Assembly (NCBI GenBank): GCA_001513505.1
Contig: LFTM01000136.1
Coordinates: 1 to 6,307, forward strand
Reading direction: 5' to 3'
Origin: Clostridiales bacterium DTU092
Lineage (GTDB): Bacteria; Bacillota; Clostridia; Caldicoprobacterales; Caldicoprobacteraceae
Length of the DNA stretch: 6,307 bases
The translations under genes were made by a program, and so were the position numbers. Under the pieces are notes generated by a model. It did no database searches, was not told where the DNA came from, and saw only the letters and a list, made by a program, of their open reading frames with translations. Shown here one piece after another: positions 1 to 6,048 of this stretch (within the stretch, counting starts at the first letter, position 1; each line of letters starts with the position of its first letter).

Positions 1-197
1 CCCTTCAGTGAATGAAAGCTGTCCATAGGAATAATAGTGACTACATACTCCGAATCAGCATCAAACTTACAGTGGTCATATAATGGAACGATTTTTATAA
101 CACTTTCACTGTCAACAGGCACTATTTTGGGATATACATCGTAGTATTTCTGGTAATACGTTTCACGCATAATTTCATAAACCATGGTTACATCCAT
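1..197 (-). CDS. N-terminal fragment of an unrecognised protein (3' part beyond window)
   Basis: Only the first 65 codons are present; the frame is open to the left edge. The ATG at 197-195 is chosen because AAAGGGG (207-213) lies 9 nt upstream and nothing further upstream in frame is better placed. The protein begins MDVTMVYEIMRETYYQKYYD, a polar, tyrosine-rich start with no signal peptide. It continues into alternating hydrophobic/polar stretches (IVPVDSESVIKIVPLYDH, then EYVVTIIPMD) that look like strands of a beta domain. I do not recognise the family with confidence. From memory there is a weak likeness to the N-terminal beta region of some Firmicute PHP-type metallohydrolases, but no catalytic motif lies inside the window, so no function is assigned. 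It follows the glycoside hydrolase-like gene on the same strand after 103 nt and may be transcribed with it. Confidence 0.75.
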   Translation of the reverse strand, partial: MDVTMVYEIMRETYYQKYYDVYPKIVPVDSESVIKIVPLYDHCKFDADSEYVVTIIPMDSFHSLK

Positions 198-206
198 AAA
201 AAGAAT

Positions 207-213
207 CCCCTTT
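207..213 (-). promoter_or_regulatory. Ribosome binding site of the left-edge gene
   Basis: AAAGGGG on the minus strand, 9 nt before the ATG at 197. It is the only purine-rich SD-like run in the gap and decides the start of the partial gene at the left edge. It lies after the stop codon (224) of the possible small ORF upstream, so that gene has its own translation start. Confidence 0.6.
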
Positions 214-223
214 CTATTTTATA

Positions 224-304
224 TCATAGTTCCGCCGGGTAATCGGGATATATATGAACAATATAAGCGGAAACACCCTTGAGGACATTGATGAACTCTC
301 TCAT
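224..304 (-). CDS. Possible 26-residue micro-ORF coupled to the hydrolase stop codon
   Basis: The ATG at 304-302 overlaps the TGA of the glycoside hydrolase-like gene (303-301) in the ATGA arrangement used for translational coupling. The frame gives MREFINVLKGVSAYIVHIYP followed by DYPAEL and a TGA at 226-224. The composition is protein-like, with a hydrophobic middle (GVSAYIVHIY) and no rare or biased run. No good Shine-Dalgarno sequence precedes the ATG, so expression would depend on re-initiation after the hydrolase. It could be a real small protein, the tail of a decayed gene, or chance. I recognise no family and assign no function. Confidence 0.3.
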   Translation of the reverse strand: MREFINVLKGVSAYIVHIYPDYPAEL

Positions 305-2334
305 TTATAATTATTATCAAAATAGCCTTTTATTGCAACACTTGTCATGATCTCCAGACATGGCAATTTTAGGCTTAAATAACCATCAATAAATTCAGGT
401 TTTATACTGCTTCCATCGGGAATAGATAATACTGAATCAAAGGCCTTTGAGCTTTTTATAGATAGGGATATGTCCCTGATTTCAGGAATGAATTCAGTGA
501 CTGGACAATAACCTCCCGCCAGTATCTCTTTACCGCTATGGTTAACAAGATGAACAATCAAATCATTATCTTTTCTCATAGCTGTCATTTCAACATGGCC
601 TTTACACTCTACCTTTACCAAAGGATCCGGCAGTAATTTATCGTACAATCCAATAAGCAGTCTGGAGATGTACGGGTTATGAAAGACCTCATGGGAAGTC
701 AGGATAGGCCCGGCTATATAGATGACCTTTCCCTGCCCATAGGTACGATATGTTACAGCTGAATATCCCTCCCATTTTGAAGGTGGAGCAAAACCATGCC
801 CAAATTCACTTCCTGCCTTTCCTACACGAAGGGGTGCTATATTCCTGGCTAATGTAACAGTCTCATGATGTGGTGTAACAAGCGCAAAATGACCACGTAC
901 CAGAATAGGATCTTCAATGCCATTGGTTTCACTTTCAATATAGCTGTAATCCAGGCTTTCTCTTCCGTGGTATTTAACACCTGCAAGCTCAAATAAATCT
1001 AAGTTAACATCATCTTTATTATCCGATTGAATTATAATGAGCTTCCCACCCCTATAGACAAATCTTTTAACAGTTTCTATTGTTTCAGAACCAAGATAAT
1101 CAACCTCAGGCAAAATCAAAAGCCTGTAATTATCAATCTTTTCTCTAAGATTTTCAGAATTCATTGCAGTATAATGTCTGGCATTATTTACTAGTATATT
1201 AGCTATTGCTTTAAACTGGCGAATACGGTCAGACCTCTTTTTATTATCCGGAAAGATTTCAAACCTGGGGCCTACAACATGCTCAAAGGGATATAAGACA
1301 GCAGTCTCCGGTATATGTTCAGTGTCTGTTACATAGTCGCGTCTCTCGTTTATAAAATCAAATACTTCTTTTGTAATTGCATAAGCCCTGTCTTCCATAT
1401 GCCCCTCAGACATTTGTCTGTCTATAAGATAAAATCCGCCTCCGTTTGCAATTGTAGCAGCAGCTGTATATTTCAATGTTTCAGGAGTATTATTACTCCA
1501 ATCTCCAAGATGGTGTAAAAATCTGCCGCACATATAGTCAAAGGAAAGTCCGGTGCCCGCCCAATAACGGCAAAAGAAGCTGGCATCAGAACCACTGGTA
1601 AACAAATCACCTCTTAGGTGTTTTATATAGGGGACCGGCTGATCTGGCATACGGGCAGACCACTCCCAATTTACGGTTACCAAAACATTAGGGTTCTTTT
1701 CATGTATTGTTTGCAATATCTTTGAGTAGAACTCTCTATATTGATTATAGTACCACTTTACATACTCAAGCCAATCGGCATCCCTATTATCCTGCGGAAT
1801 TGATTTACCAAATTTCCGCCTGCAGTTTTCACAATAACAAGGAATAAAATTTGTCATTGTATCATAGAACAGCTCATCAATATCATAGTTCTCAATGATT
1901 TCAAGGGCCTGTGGAATCAATAGTTCATCCAAATAGGGACTGTTTACACAAACCGGAAGATACTTTTTGCTAAATAGTAGTCCTTCTTTTGGTTGATTTT
2001 GACCAGGCTGCAGCATCCAATCGGGATGCTTTTTTATTATTGCAGTATCTAAAAATACACTATAATAACATGCAACGCCTAATCCTGCATTGCGACAGCC
2101 TTTAACAAATTCGGCCAACATATCTTTTTGGAGACCAGGGTGGACATTACCTATTTTTGTTGGATAATAACAAAATCCATAATGACATTTCGCAAACATG
2201 ACCAGCTTTTCTATTCCTGCCGCTTTCGCTTTCCTTGCGTAGTCATCACCATCGAAGTCCGTTCCAACAATAGCATCCTCTGGTATGTGGAAATCAGGAT
2301 GACACTTGCATATATATTTCTTTTCGTTATTCAT
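301..2334 (-). CDS. Glycoside hydrolase-like protein (GHL6 / GH151-like, alpha-L-fucosidase-related) with trimerisation-like domain
   Basis: Predicted 677-residue cytoplasmic glycosidase; no signal peptide is visible. The ATG at 2334 is preceded 6 nt upstream by AGGGAGG; an in-frame TTG at 2358 would place that SD inside the gene and is rejected. Residues about 10-335 read as a (beta/alpha)8 barrel: FAKCHYGFCYYPTKIG (47-62), YYSVFLD (90-96), then DIDELFYDTM with D158 as a candidate catalytic residue, directly followed by PCYCENC (165-171) and later VNWEWS (221-226). This pattern fits the hypothetical glycosyl hydrolase 6 (GHL6) superfamily, which is related to GH29/GH42 and includes GH151 fucosidases. 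Residues about 342-560 resemble the glutamine-amidotransferase-like beta-galactosidase trimerisation domain (YRLLILPEVDYLG at 403-415, GGKLIII at 429-435, YGQGKVIYIAGPI at 532-544). Residues 570-677 look like a C-terminal beta domain (LIVHLVNHSG). The fold is fairly secure; the substrate is not, and fucosidase is only the nearest guess. It is the third gene of an apparent operon with the ABC exporter, 29 nt after the permease. Confidence 0.8.
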   Translation of the reverse strand: MNNEKKYICKCHPDFHIPEDAIVGTDFDGDDYARKAKAAGIEKLVMFAKCHYGFCYYPTKIGNVHPGLQKDMLAEFVKGCRNAGLGVACYYSVFLDTAIIKKHPDWMLQPGQNQPKEGLLFSKKYLPVCVNSPYLDELLIPQALEIIENYDIDELFYDTMTNFIPCYCENCRRKFGKSIPQDNRDADWLEYVKWYYNQYREFYSKILQTIHEKNPNVLVTVNWEWSARMPDQPVPYIKHLRGDLFTSGSDASFFCRYWAGTGLSFDYMCGRFLHHLGDWSNNTPETLKYTAAATIANGGGFYLIDRQMSEGHMEDRAYAITKEVFDFINERRDYVTDTEHIPETAVLYPFEHVVGPRFEIFPDNKKRSDRIRQFKAIANILVNNARHYTAMNSENLREKIDNYRLLILPEVDYLGSETIETVKRFVYRGGKLIIIQSDNKDDVNLDLFELAGVKYHGRESLDYSYIESETNGIEDPILVRGHFALVTPHHETVTLARNIAPLRVGKAGSEFGHGFAPPSKWEGYSAVTYRTYGQGKVIYIAGPILTSHEVFHNPYISRLLIGLYDKLLPDPLVKVECKGHVEMTAMRKDNDLIVHLVNHSGKEILAGGYCPVTEFIPEIRDISLSIKSSKAFDSVLSIPDGSSIKPEFIDGYLSLKLPCLEIMTSVAIKGYFDNNYK

Positions 2335-2340
2335 ATTATA

Positions 2341-2347
2341 CCTCCCT
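2341..2347 (-). promoter_or_regulatory. Ribosome binding site deciding the hydrolase start
   Basis: AGGGAGG on the minus strand, 6 nt before the ATG at 2334. It sits in the 29-nt gap after the permease stop codon and rules out the longer in-frame TTG start at 2358. Confidence 0.8.
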
Positions 2348-2363
2348 AAAAAACACAATCAGG

Positions 2364-3923
2364 TTATGTCAGCTCCGGTGATTTAAACAATCCCACGCCA
2401 ATAAACATAAAAAGTATCACAAGGACAGTATTGATTACAGATATCATAAACAATGCCAAAGCCTGACTATTGGTGGACATAAAAACCAATACCGCAAGCG
2501 TAACAGCAGAGGATATGATTATTATAAGCAGAATAATACGAAAAAATATACGGAGTATATTGCCGTGAATTTTACCAAAGAGCCGCCGTACTACCAAATC
2601 TGAATATACAAACACAGCCCCTAAGGTGCTATATGCCAGGATAGCCGCCAAAGCTACCCAAAACGATATCCTTAGTATAACGCCAACTATTCCGAATATC
2701 AAAGTCCCCTCAATAAATATCTTTATCACCTCGGGTAAGGTAGACGACAACATCTTTTTCACAGGTGCCTCAGGAATAAGATATATATAGTGGAGGGATA
2801 AATCGCCTTCCCAGACGGCGGCCAACGTGAATATCAACATTAAATAAGCGGATATCCCCAACATACCGGTTATAAGTTGTAATGAATCAACGGGAATTGA
2901 TACGGCAGCCAGTACAGCTCCGGCTAGCAGGAATATAGTTCTGACAGAGATTAACCAAAACCCGCTCTTTCTTTTTTCCAGCATCTGTCTTTGAAAAATA
3001 GCCAGACTGCCTTCCAGAGTAAATTTGGCTTTTACCTTCCTGTATCTGCGGTGTACAGTGGAGGTACCGGATTTCCCTTCCCGCATTGCTTTTATCATAT
3101 TCTCCCTAAGCTCAGTTCCGGATACCACGTACTCATAAAATTCTGTATCCAAACGATACAAATAAAAGAGAGCTGCAAAAATTGTTATCAATGCAAGAAA
3201 AGTATACAATATTAACTCCGCGCTGACACCTGTAAACGCACCCATAAACATCTCACGGAACCAGCCAATCAGAGGAATAAACTTAAGATAATCTTTTGAC
3301 AGCCACATCACCGCACTGTTTAAAAGATCTCCGGATTTATATGTGTTTATAACTATTGGCATAACAAATATAATAACGGTTCCAAATATCAGCTTCTTTA
3401 CCGTTGAACTCCTTTGAGGTTTCCTTGATATATAGGCATATAATACCATTCCAAGCAATGAAGTGAGTAACAGCAGCAGCATGTAGGAAATCATCAATAT
3501 CCATCCGGCACCATGTATTAATCCAAACATCCTCTTCCAGTTCGGATATTGCAGTGCCAGATACAGCATAACCATGAAATTGGTTGCAATCTGCTTAACA
3601 AAACCATAGATAAGAATATATCCCGCTTTTAGCGGTGCGGTGAAAAGCATATTGACATCTGCCATTCTGAAAAATGATGTGCCGCTTAAACTACTGGTAA
3701 GGGCAATAAGAAACAAAAACACCGTGTAACCCATGAATATGGATCTGGCAACATCCAGACTCATCGTTACTCTGGGTCCATCCTGGTTTAAACCGGCCAT
3801 AATAGACGAAGTAAGGATCAAACCGGCGATTATTATGTAGGCTATTAACGCAGCCGGTTTTCGGATAAGTCCTTTTACAATATTCTTAAAAGAACGGTTA
3901 AGAATATATATCAACGCGCTCAT
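2364..3923 (-). CDS. ABC exporter permease, putative ABC exporter family
   Basis: A 519-residue integral membrane protein with about 12 hydrophobic spans, roughly at residues 23-43, 61-80, 104-124, 140-163, 178-193, 236-256, 324-343, 349-370, 402-418, 421-441, 461-482 and 488-511. A charged cytoplasmic-looking loop (about 258-320, rich in K, R and E) separates two halves of about six spans each. The stretch VNMLFTAPLKAGYILIYGF (90-108) resembles the conserved segment of the Firmicute putative ABC exporter / ABC-2-like permease family. It should form the membrane part of a transporter with the ATPase encoded just upstream: its ATG (3923-3921) overlaps the TGA of the ATPase (3922-3920), implying translational coupling and fixing the start. 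A single long permease suggests a homodimer, or two halves in one chain. There is no substrate-binding protein nearby, which argues for export rather than sugar import. The cargo cannot be read from the sequence. The glycosidase gene follows after 29 nt. Confidence 0.85.
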   Translation of the reverse strand: MSALIYILNRSFKNIVKGLIRKPAALIAYIIIAGLILTSSIMAGLNQDGPRVTMSLDVARSIFMGYTVFLFLIALTSSLSGTSFFRMADVNMLFTAPLKAGYILIYGFVKQIATNFMVMLYLALQYPNWKRMFGLIHGAGWILMISYMLLLLLTSLLGMVLYAYISRKPQRSSTVKKLIFGTVIIFVMPIVINTYKSGDLLNSAVMWLSKDYLKFIPLIGWFREMFMGAFTGVSAELILYTFLALITIFAALFYLYRLDTEFYEYVVSGTELRENMIKAMREGKSGTSTVHRRYRKVKAKFTLEGSLAIFQRQMLEKRKSGFWLISVRTIFLLAGAVLAAVSIPVDSLQLITGMLGISAYLMLIFTLAAVWEGDLSLHYIYLIPEAPVKKMLSSTLPEVIKIFIEGTLIFGIVGVILRISFWVALAAILAYSTLGAVFVYSDLVVRRLFGKIHGNILRIFFRIILLIIIISSAVTLAVLVFMSTNSQALALFMISVINTVLVILFMFIGVGLFKSPELT

Positions 3924-4618
3924 TCCGCCGTCCCCGTAACTGCAAAAAAGTGCTCCTCTAACTCATTGTCATCCTGCACTTCATCCCGAAGCATGGTGCT
4001 GACAATCTTTCCTTTATTCATTATGAGAACCTTATCCCATACTTCCTTAATGGTATCTATAATATGAGTACTAATAAGCACTGAACAGCCCCGATCTCTC
4101 ATTTCCACAAAGAGTTCTTTGAGTTCTTTTATAGCCTTCGGGTCAAGACCGATCATAGGTTCATCAAATAAAATTACCTTGGGCCTTGTAATCACACCAC
4201 AACAGATGCTGACCTTTTGCTGCATACCTCTGGACAGCTCTTTACCCAGTTTGTCGGTTTTATCGCTTAAATCAAACCGCTCAAAGAGTTGAGCAGCATA
4301 TTCCTCATAATTTTTTAACCTATATGCCTTTGCAATAAAGTGGATGTGTTCCTCGACGGTCAATGAATCAAACAATGCAGGTGCTTCAGGTATGTATGAC
4401 AGAATCCTTTTGGCTTCAAGATCTTTATTGTTATACCCATTAATGGTAATCTCTCCACTGTGCTGCAATAAACCGGCAATACATTTGATAATGGTACTCT
4501 TTCCTGCACCGTTGGGACCCAGCACAACGGTTATTTCTCCCTCTCCAACTTCAAAACTCATTTGGTCTACGGCTAAAACCTTACCGTATCTTTTTGTTAC
4601 CTCTTTTATCTGTAACAT
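3920..4618 (-). CDS. ABC transporter ATP-binding protein (ABC-2 exporter type)
   Basis: A 232-residue cytoplasmic ATPase expected to power the permease encoded immediately downstream. All core motifs are visible: Walker A GPNGAGKST at 34-42, signature LSRGMQQ at 128-134, Walker B VILFDE at 148-153 with D152 and catalytic E153, D-loop GLDP at 157-160, and H-loop histidine H185 in LISTH. The Q-loop position carries glutamate (SYIPEAPALF, E78) instead of glutamine, a variant I associate with the CcmA/NatA/YtrB-like exporter ATPases. The length is typical of a single-domain subunit. The start at 4618 is set by GGAGGT 4 nt upstream; the frame stays open further upstream, but the TTG at 4693 and ATG at 4657 lack SD sequences. 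The stop codon overlaps the permease start (ATGA). The 202-nt leader with a promoter candidate makes this the likely first gene of the exporter-glycosidase operon. Confidence 0.92.
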   Translation of the reverse strand: MLQIKEVTKRYGKVLAVDQMSFEVGEGEITVVLGPNGAGKSTIIKCIAGLLQHSGEITINGYNNKDLEAKRILSYIPEAPALFDSLTVEEHIHFIAKAYRLKNYEEYAAQLFERFDLSDKTDKLGKELSRGMQQKVSICCGVITRPKVILFDEPMIGLDPKAIKELKELFVEMRDRGCSVLISTHIIDTIKEVWDKVLIMNKGKIVSTMLRDEVQDDNELEEHFFAVTGTAE

Positions 4619-4622
4619 AAAA

Positions 4623-4628
4623 ACCTCC
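4623..4628 (-). promoter_or_regulatory. Ribosome binding site deciding the ATPase start
   Basis: GGAGGT on the minus strand, 4 nt before the ATG at 4618. It selects this start over upstream in-frame candidates at 4657 and 4693, and the resulting protein starts MLQIKEVTKRYG, the normal first strand of an ABC ATPase. Confidence 0.85.
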
Positions 4629-4681
4629 ATAGCAATAACTGAACATTCAGGCGACATCCAGTTTAATTCAGTAAGATCAAC

Positions 4682-4694
4682 TTTGACAGTCAAA
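4682..4694. promoter_or_regulatory. 13-bp perfect palindrome in the ABC operon leader (possible operator)
   Basis: TTTGACAGTCAAA is a perfect 6-1-6 inverted repeat. It lies 64 nt upstream of the ATPase ATG and about 70 nt downstream of the candidate -10 element, inside the predicted 5' leader. On the minus strand it contains TTGACT, a -35-like hexamer, but no matching -10 follows at a normal distance. It could be a repressor site acting as a roadblock, or chance. No binding protein is encoded in the window. Confidence 0.3.
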
Positions 4695-4711
4695 CCAACA
4701 TGACATAGGAT

Positions 4712-4729
4712 TGCGATAAATGCGATAAA
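4712..4729. repeat. Tandem 9-bp direct repeat, two copies
   Basis: TGCGATAAA occurs twice head to tail (4712-4720 and 4721-4729), in the leader between the candidate promoter and the ATPase gene. A related, imperfect copy, TTGCGATGATAAA, lies at 4804-4816 upstream of the promoter. Such spacing could serve a regulator that binds direct repeats, or reflect simple slippage. Confidence 0.5.
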
Positions 4730-4764
4730 GTATATTCCTGGAAAAGCTGTTATTTGATATTTGT

Positions 4765-4793
4765 ATTAAATCATATAAAATCTTCCAAATCAA
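4765..4793 (-). promoter_or_regulatory. Candidate sigma-A promoter of the ABC exporter-glycosidase operon
   Basis: On the minus strand TTGATT (4793-4788) is followed after 17 nt by TTTAAT (4770-4765). The -10 matches TATAAT at five of six bases and is preceded by TG plus one base, an extended -10. The -35 matches TTGACA at four of six. Transcription would start near 4758, giving a leader of about 140 nt that contains the tandem repeat and the palindrome. It sits shortly after the oxidoreductase stop codon, so the ABC genes can be transcribed independently of it. Confidence 0.45.
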
Positions 4794-4820
4794 GGATCAA
4801 TTTTTGCGATGATAAAACCT

Positions 4821-5855
4821 TTACTTCAAAAACACTTCTTTTCCCGTTCTGGCGGATTCGTAAATTGCCAGTATTAAATCAACTGCTTTTCGGAATGATT
4901 CACCGGTAATCATTGGATCCCTGTCCTCCAAAACAGCCGAGATCATGTCATCGATCAACAAGTTATGTCCCAGCTGCGAAATGGAAGTTGGATCGTCAGA
5001 GCCTCCTACTTTCTCAATCTGTACATCTGGAAATGTATCGGTATCATCTCCTACCCTTCTCCATTGTTTAAATCCGGAATCGCTGAATATTACACTTCCG
5101 TTTTCACCATGAATCTCAAACCGGGTATCCTGAGCCGGATAAACCGATGTAGTTCCTTCGATAACCCCGATAGCACCATTTTTAAACTTCAGAAGCGCTA
5201 CGGCAGTATCTTCTACATCAATATCCCTCGCTAAAGTTTCACATTTTGCAAACACACTTTCCACATCACCAACCAGCCACAGAATCAGATCAATTCCATG
5301 GACTCCCTGATTCATTAAAGCTCCTCCACCGTCTAATTCCCATGTTCCGCGCCATCCTGCGGAATCATAATATTCCTGACTTCGGTAATATTTTAGATAA
5401 GCATCGGCAAGAATAATTTTTCCGAATTCACCTCTTTCCAGAGCCTTCTTTGTCTCAATTGCCTCTTTCATAAGCCTTCTTTGAAATACACAGCCAAGTT
5501 TTACATTATTTTCTCTACATGCCTCTATCATCCGGGTCATCTTGTCCGAAGTAATGTCCAGAGGTTTTTCGCAGAATACATGTTTTTCCGCATTAGCAGC
5601 ATCGATTGTCATATCTCCATGCATTCCACTGGGGGTGCAAATACATACTACATCAATATCGTCCCGCTTTAGCATTTCCTTGTAGTCGGTATAGTAATGG
5701 GGGACATTGTATTTTTGCTGCAAATCTTTAGCCTTTTCTTCCACAATATCACACACAGCTACCAATTCAGCTCTATCATTTCCTACAATAGCGTTAGCAT
5801 GACTAGGAGCAATTACCCCGCAACCAATTATTCCAAACCTAATCTTTCTGCCCAT
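4821..5855 (-). CDS. Gfo/Idh/MocA-family NAD(P)-dependent oxidoreductase
   Basis: A 344-residue cytoplasmic dehydrogenase, the usual length for the family, which oxidises or reduces sugars, inositols or their derivatives. The N-terminal Rossmann domain starts KIRFGIIGCGVIAPSHA, with the glycine-rich nucleotide-binding loop at 8-16 and VCDIVEEKA at the end of the second strand (34-42). CTPSGMHGDM (73-82) and CEKPLD (95-100, with the family's conserved lysine K97) follow. The C-terminal GFO/IDH domain carries GGGALMNQGVHGIDLILWL (176-194), where H186 and D189 match the conserved active-site histidine region. The start at 5855 is fixed by AAGGAGGT 5 nt upstream. The exact sugar substrate cannot be read from these motifs; the MNQGVHGIDL segment is shared by several subgroups, including inositol and amino-sugar acid dehydrogenases. 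It lies between a glucosamine-6-phosphate deaminase-like gene and the exporter-glycosidase operon, consistent with sugar catabolism or modification. Confidence 0.92.
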   Translation of the reverse strand: MGRKIRFGIIGCGVIAPSHANAIVGNDRAELVAVCDIVEEKAKDLQQKYNVPHYYTDYKEMLKRDDIDVVCICTPSGMHGDMTIDAANAEKHVFCEKPLDITSDKMTRMIEACRENNVKLGCVFQRRLMKEAIETKKALERGEFGKIILADAYLKYYRSQEYYDSAGWRGTWELDGGGALMNQGVHGIDLILWLVGDVESVFAKCETLARDIDVEDTAVALLKFKNGAIGVIEGTTSVYPAQDTRFEIHGENGSVIFSDSGFKQWRRVGDDTDTFPDVQIEKVGGSDDPTSISQLGHNLLIDDMISAVLEDRDPMITGESFRKAVDLILAIYESARTGKEVFLK

Positions 5856-5860
5856 AATAA

Positions 5861-5868
5861 ACCTCCTT
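5861..5868 (-). promoter_or_regulatory. Ribosome binding site deciding the oxidoreductase start
   Basis: AAGGAGGT on the minus strand, 5 nt before the ATG at 5855, the strongest SD in the window. A TTG in the same frame at 5876 would put this SD within the gene and is rejected. Confidence 0.88.
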
Positions 5869-5942
5869 CTTTCCAAATCATACGGCTTTAATAATTCGAT
5901 ATCTTCACCCTTAATCTGTACGGCTCCATAATAACAAAGCTA

Positions 5943-5973
5943 ACTATATTCACTTATTTTCCTTTATTCACAA
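5943..5973 (-). promoter_or_regulatory. Weak candidate promoter before the oxidoreductase gene
   Basis: On the minus strand TTGTGA (5973-5968) precedes TATAGT (5948-5943). The -10 matches five of six consensus bases and the -35 four of six, but the 19-nt spacer is longer than the usual 17. Transcription would start about 80 nt before the oxidoreductase ATG. It is the best candidate I found in the 193-nt gap, but it is weak. Confidence 0.2.
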
Positions 5974-6033
5974 AAATTCATGCCCCAACTCAAGCATTTG
6001 CTCAATGAATTCCCTATATGCCCATGCCGGCAT
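5968..6033 (-). CDS. Possible 21-residue micro-ORF after the deaminase-like gene
   Basis: ATG at 6033-6031, with GGAG (6044-6041) 7 nt upstream, opens a frame reading MPAWAYREFIEQMLELGHEF plus a final L before TGA at 5970-5968. The sequence is amphipathic and protein-like. The frame is the same as that of the preceding deaminase-like gene, whose TAA lies at 6051-6049, so it could also be a former C-terminal extension cut off by that stop, or a remnant of a decayed gene. I do not recognise it and assign no function. Confidence 0.25.
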   Translation of the reverse strand: MPAWAYREFIEQMLELGHEFL

Positions 6034-6048
6034 CCATAAACTCCAAAC

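Noticed and set aside
230..272. Inverted repeat TTCCGC (230-235) / GCGGAA (267-272) as a terminator of the hydrolase operon
   Set aside because: The stem is only 6 bp with a 31-nt loop and no T-tract follows in the direction of transcription.
1315..1518. Plus-strand open frames inside the minus-strand genes (also at 2128-2349, 2991-3215, 4965-5234, 5481-5672, 5697-5891 and 6005-6214)
   Set aside because: Each lies antisense to a well supported gene, wholly or for most of its length, has low-complexity or Cys/Ser/Phe-rich product and no recognisable family or convincing SD.
2335..2358. Upstream TTG start (2358) that would add eight residues to the hydrolase
   Set aside because: The strong AGGGAGG at 2341-2347 would then lie within the coding region, and no SD precedes the TTG.
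4344..4703. 119-codon open frame on the plus strand
   Set aside because: It is antisense to the ATPase, which has all its conserved motifs; the plus-strand product has no recognisable domain and is a reverse-strand shadow.
4619..4768. In-frame open stretch of 49 codons upstream of the ATPase, with a hydrophobic part and starts at TTG 4693 and ATG 4657
   Set aside because: Neither start has an SD, the ATPase fold begins at MLQIKEVTKRYG, and the stretch overlaps the promoter candidate. Likely chance in AT-rich leader DNA.
4795..4820. Intrinsic terminator just after the oxidoreductase
   Set aside because: A short run of A/T is present, but the repeated ATCAA/GATCAA words are direct, not inverted, and form no GC-rich stem.
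6024..6033. ATGCCGGCAT palindrome after the deaminase-like gene as a terminator or operator
   Set aside because: It has no loop and no following T-run, so it cannot act as an intrinsic terminator; ten bases alone are too few to claim an operator.
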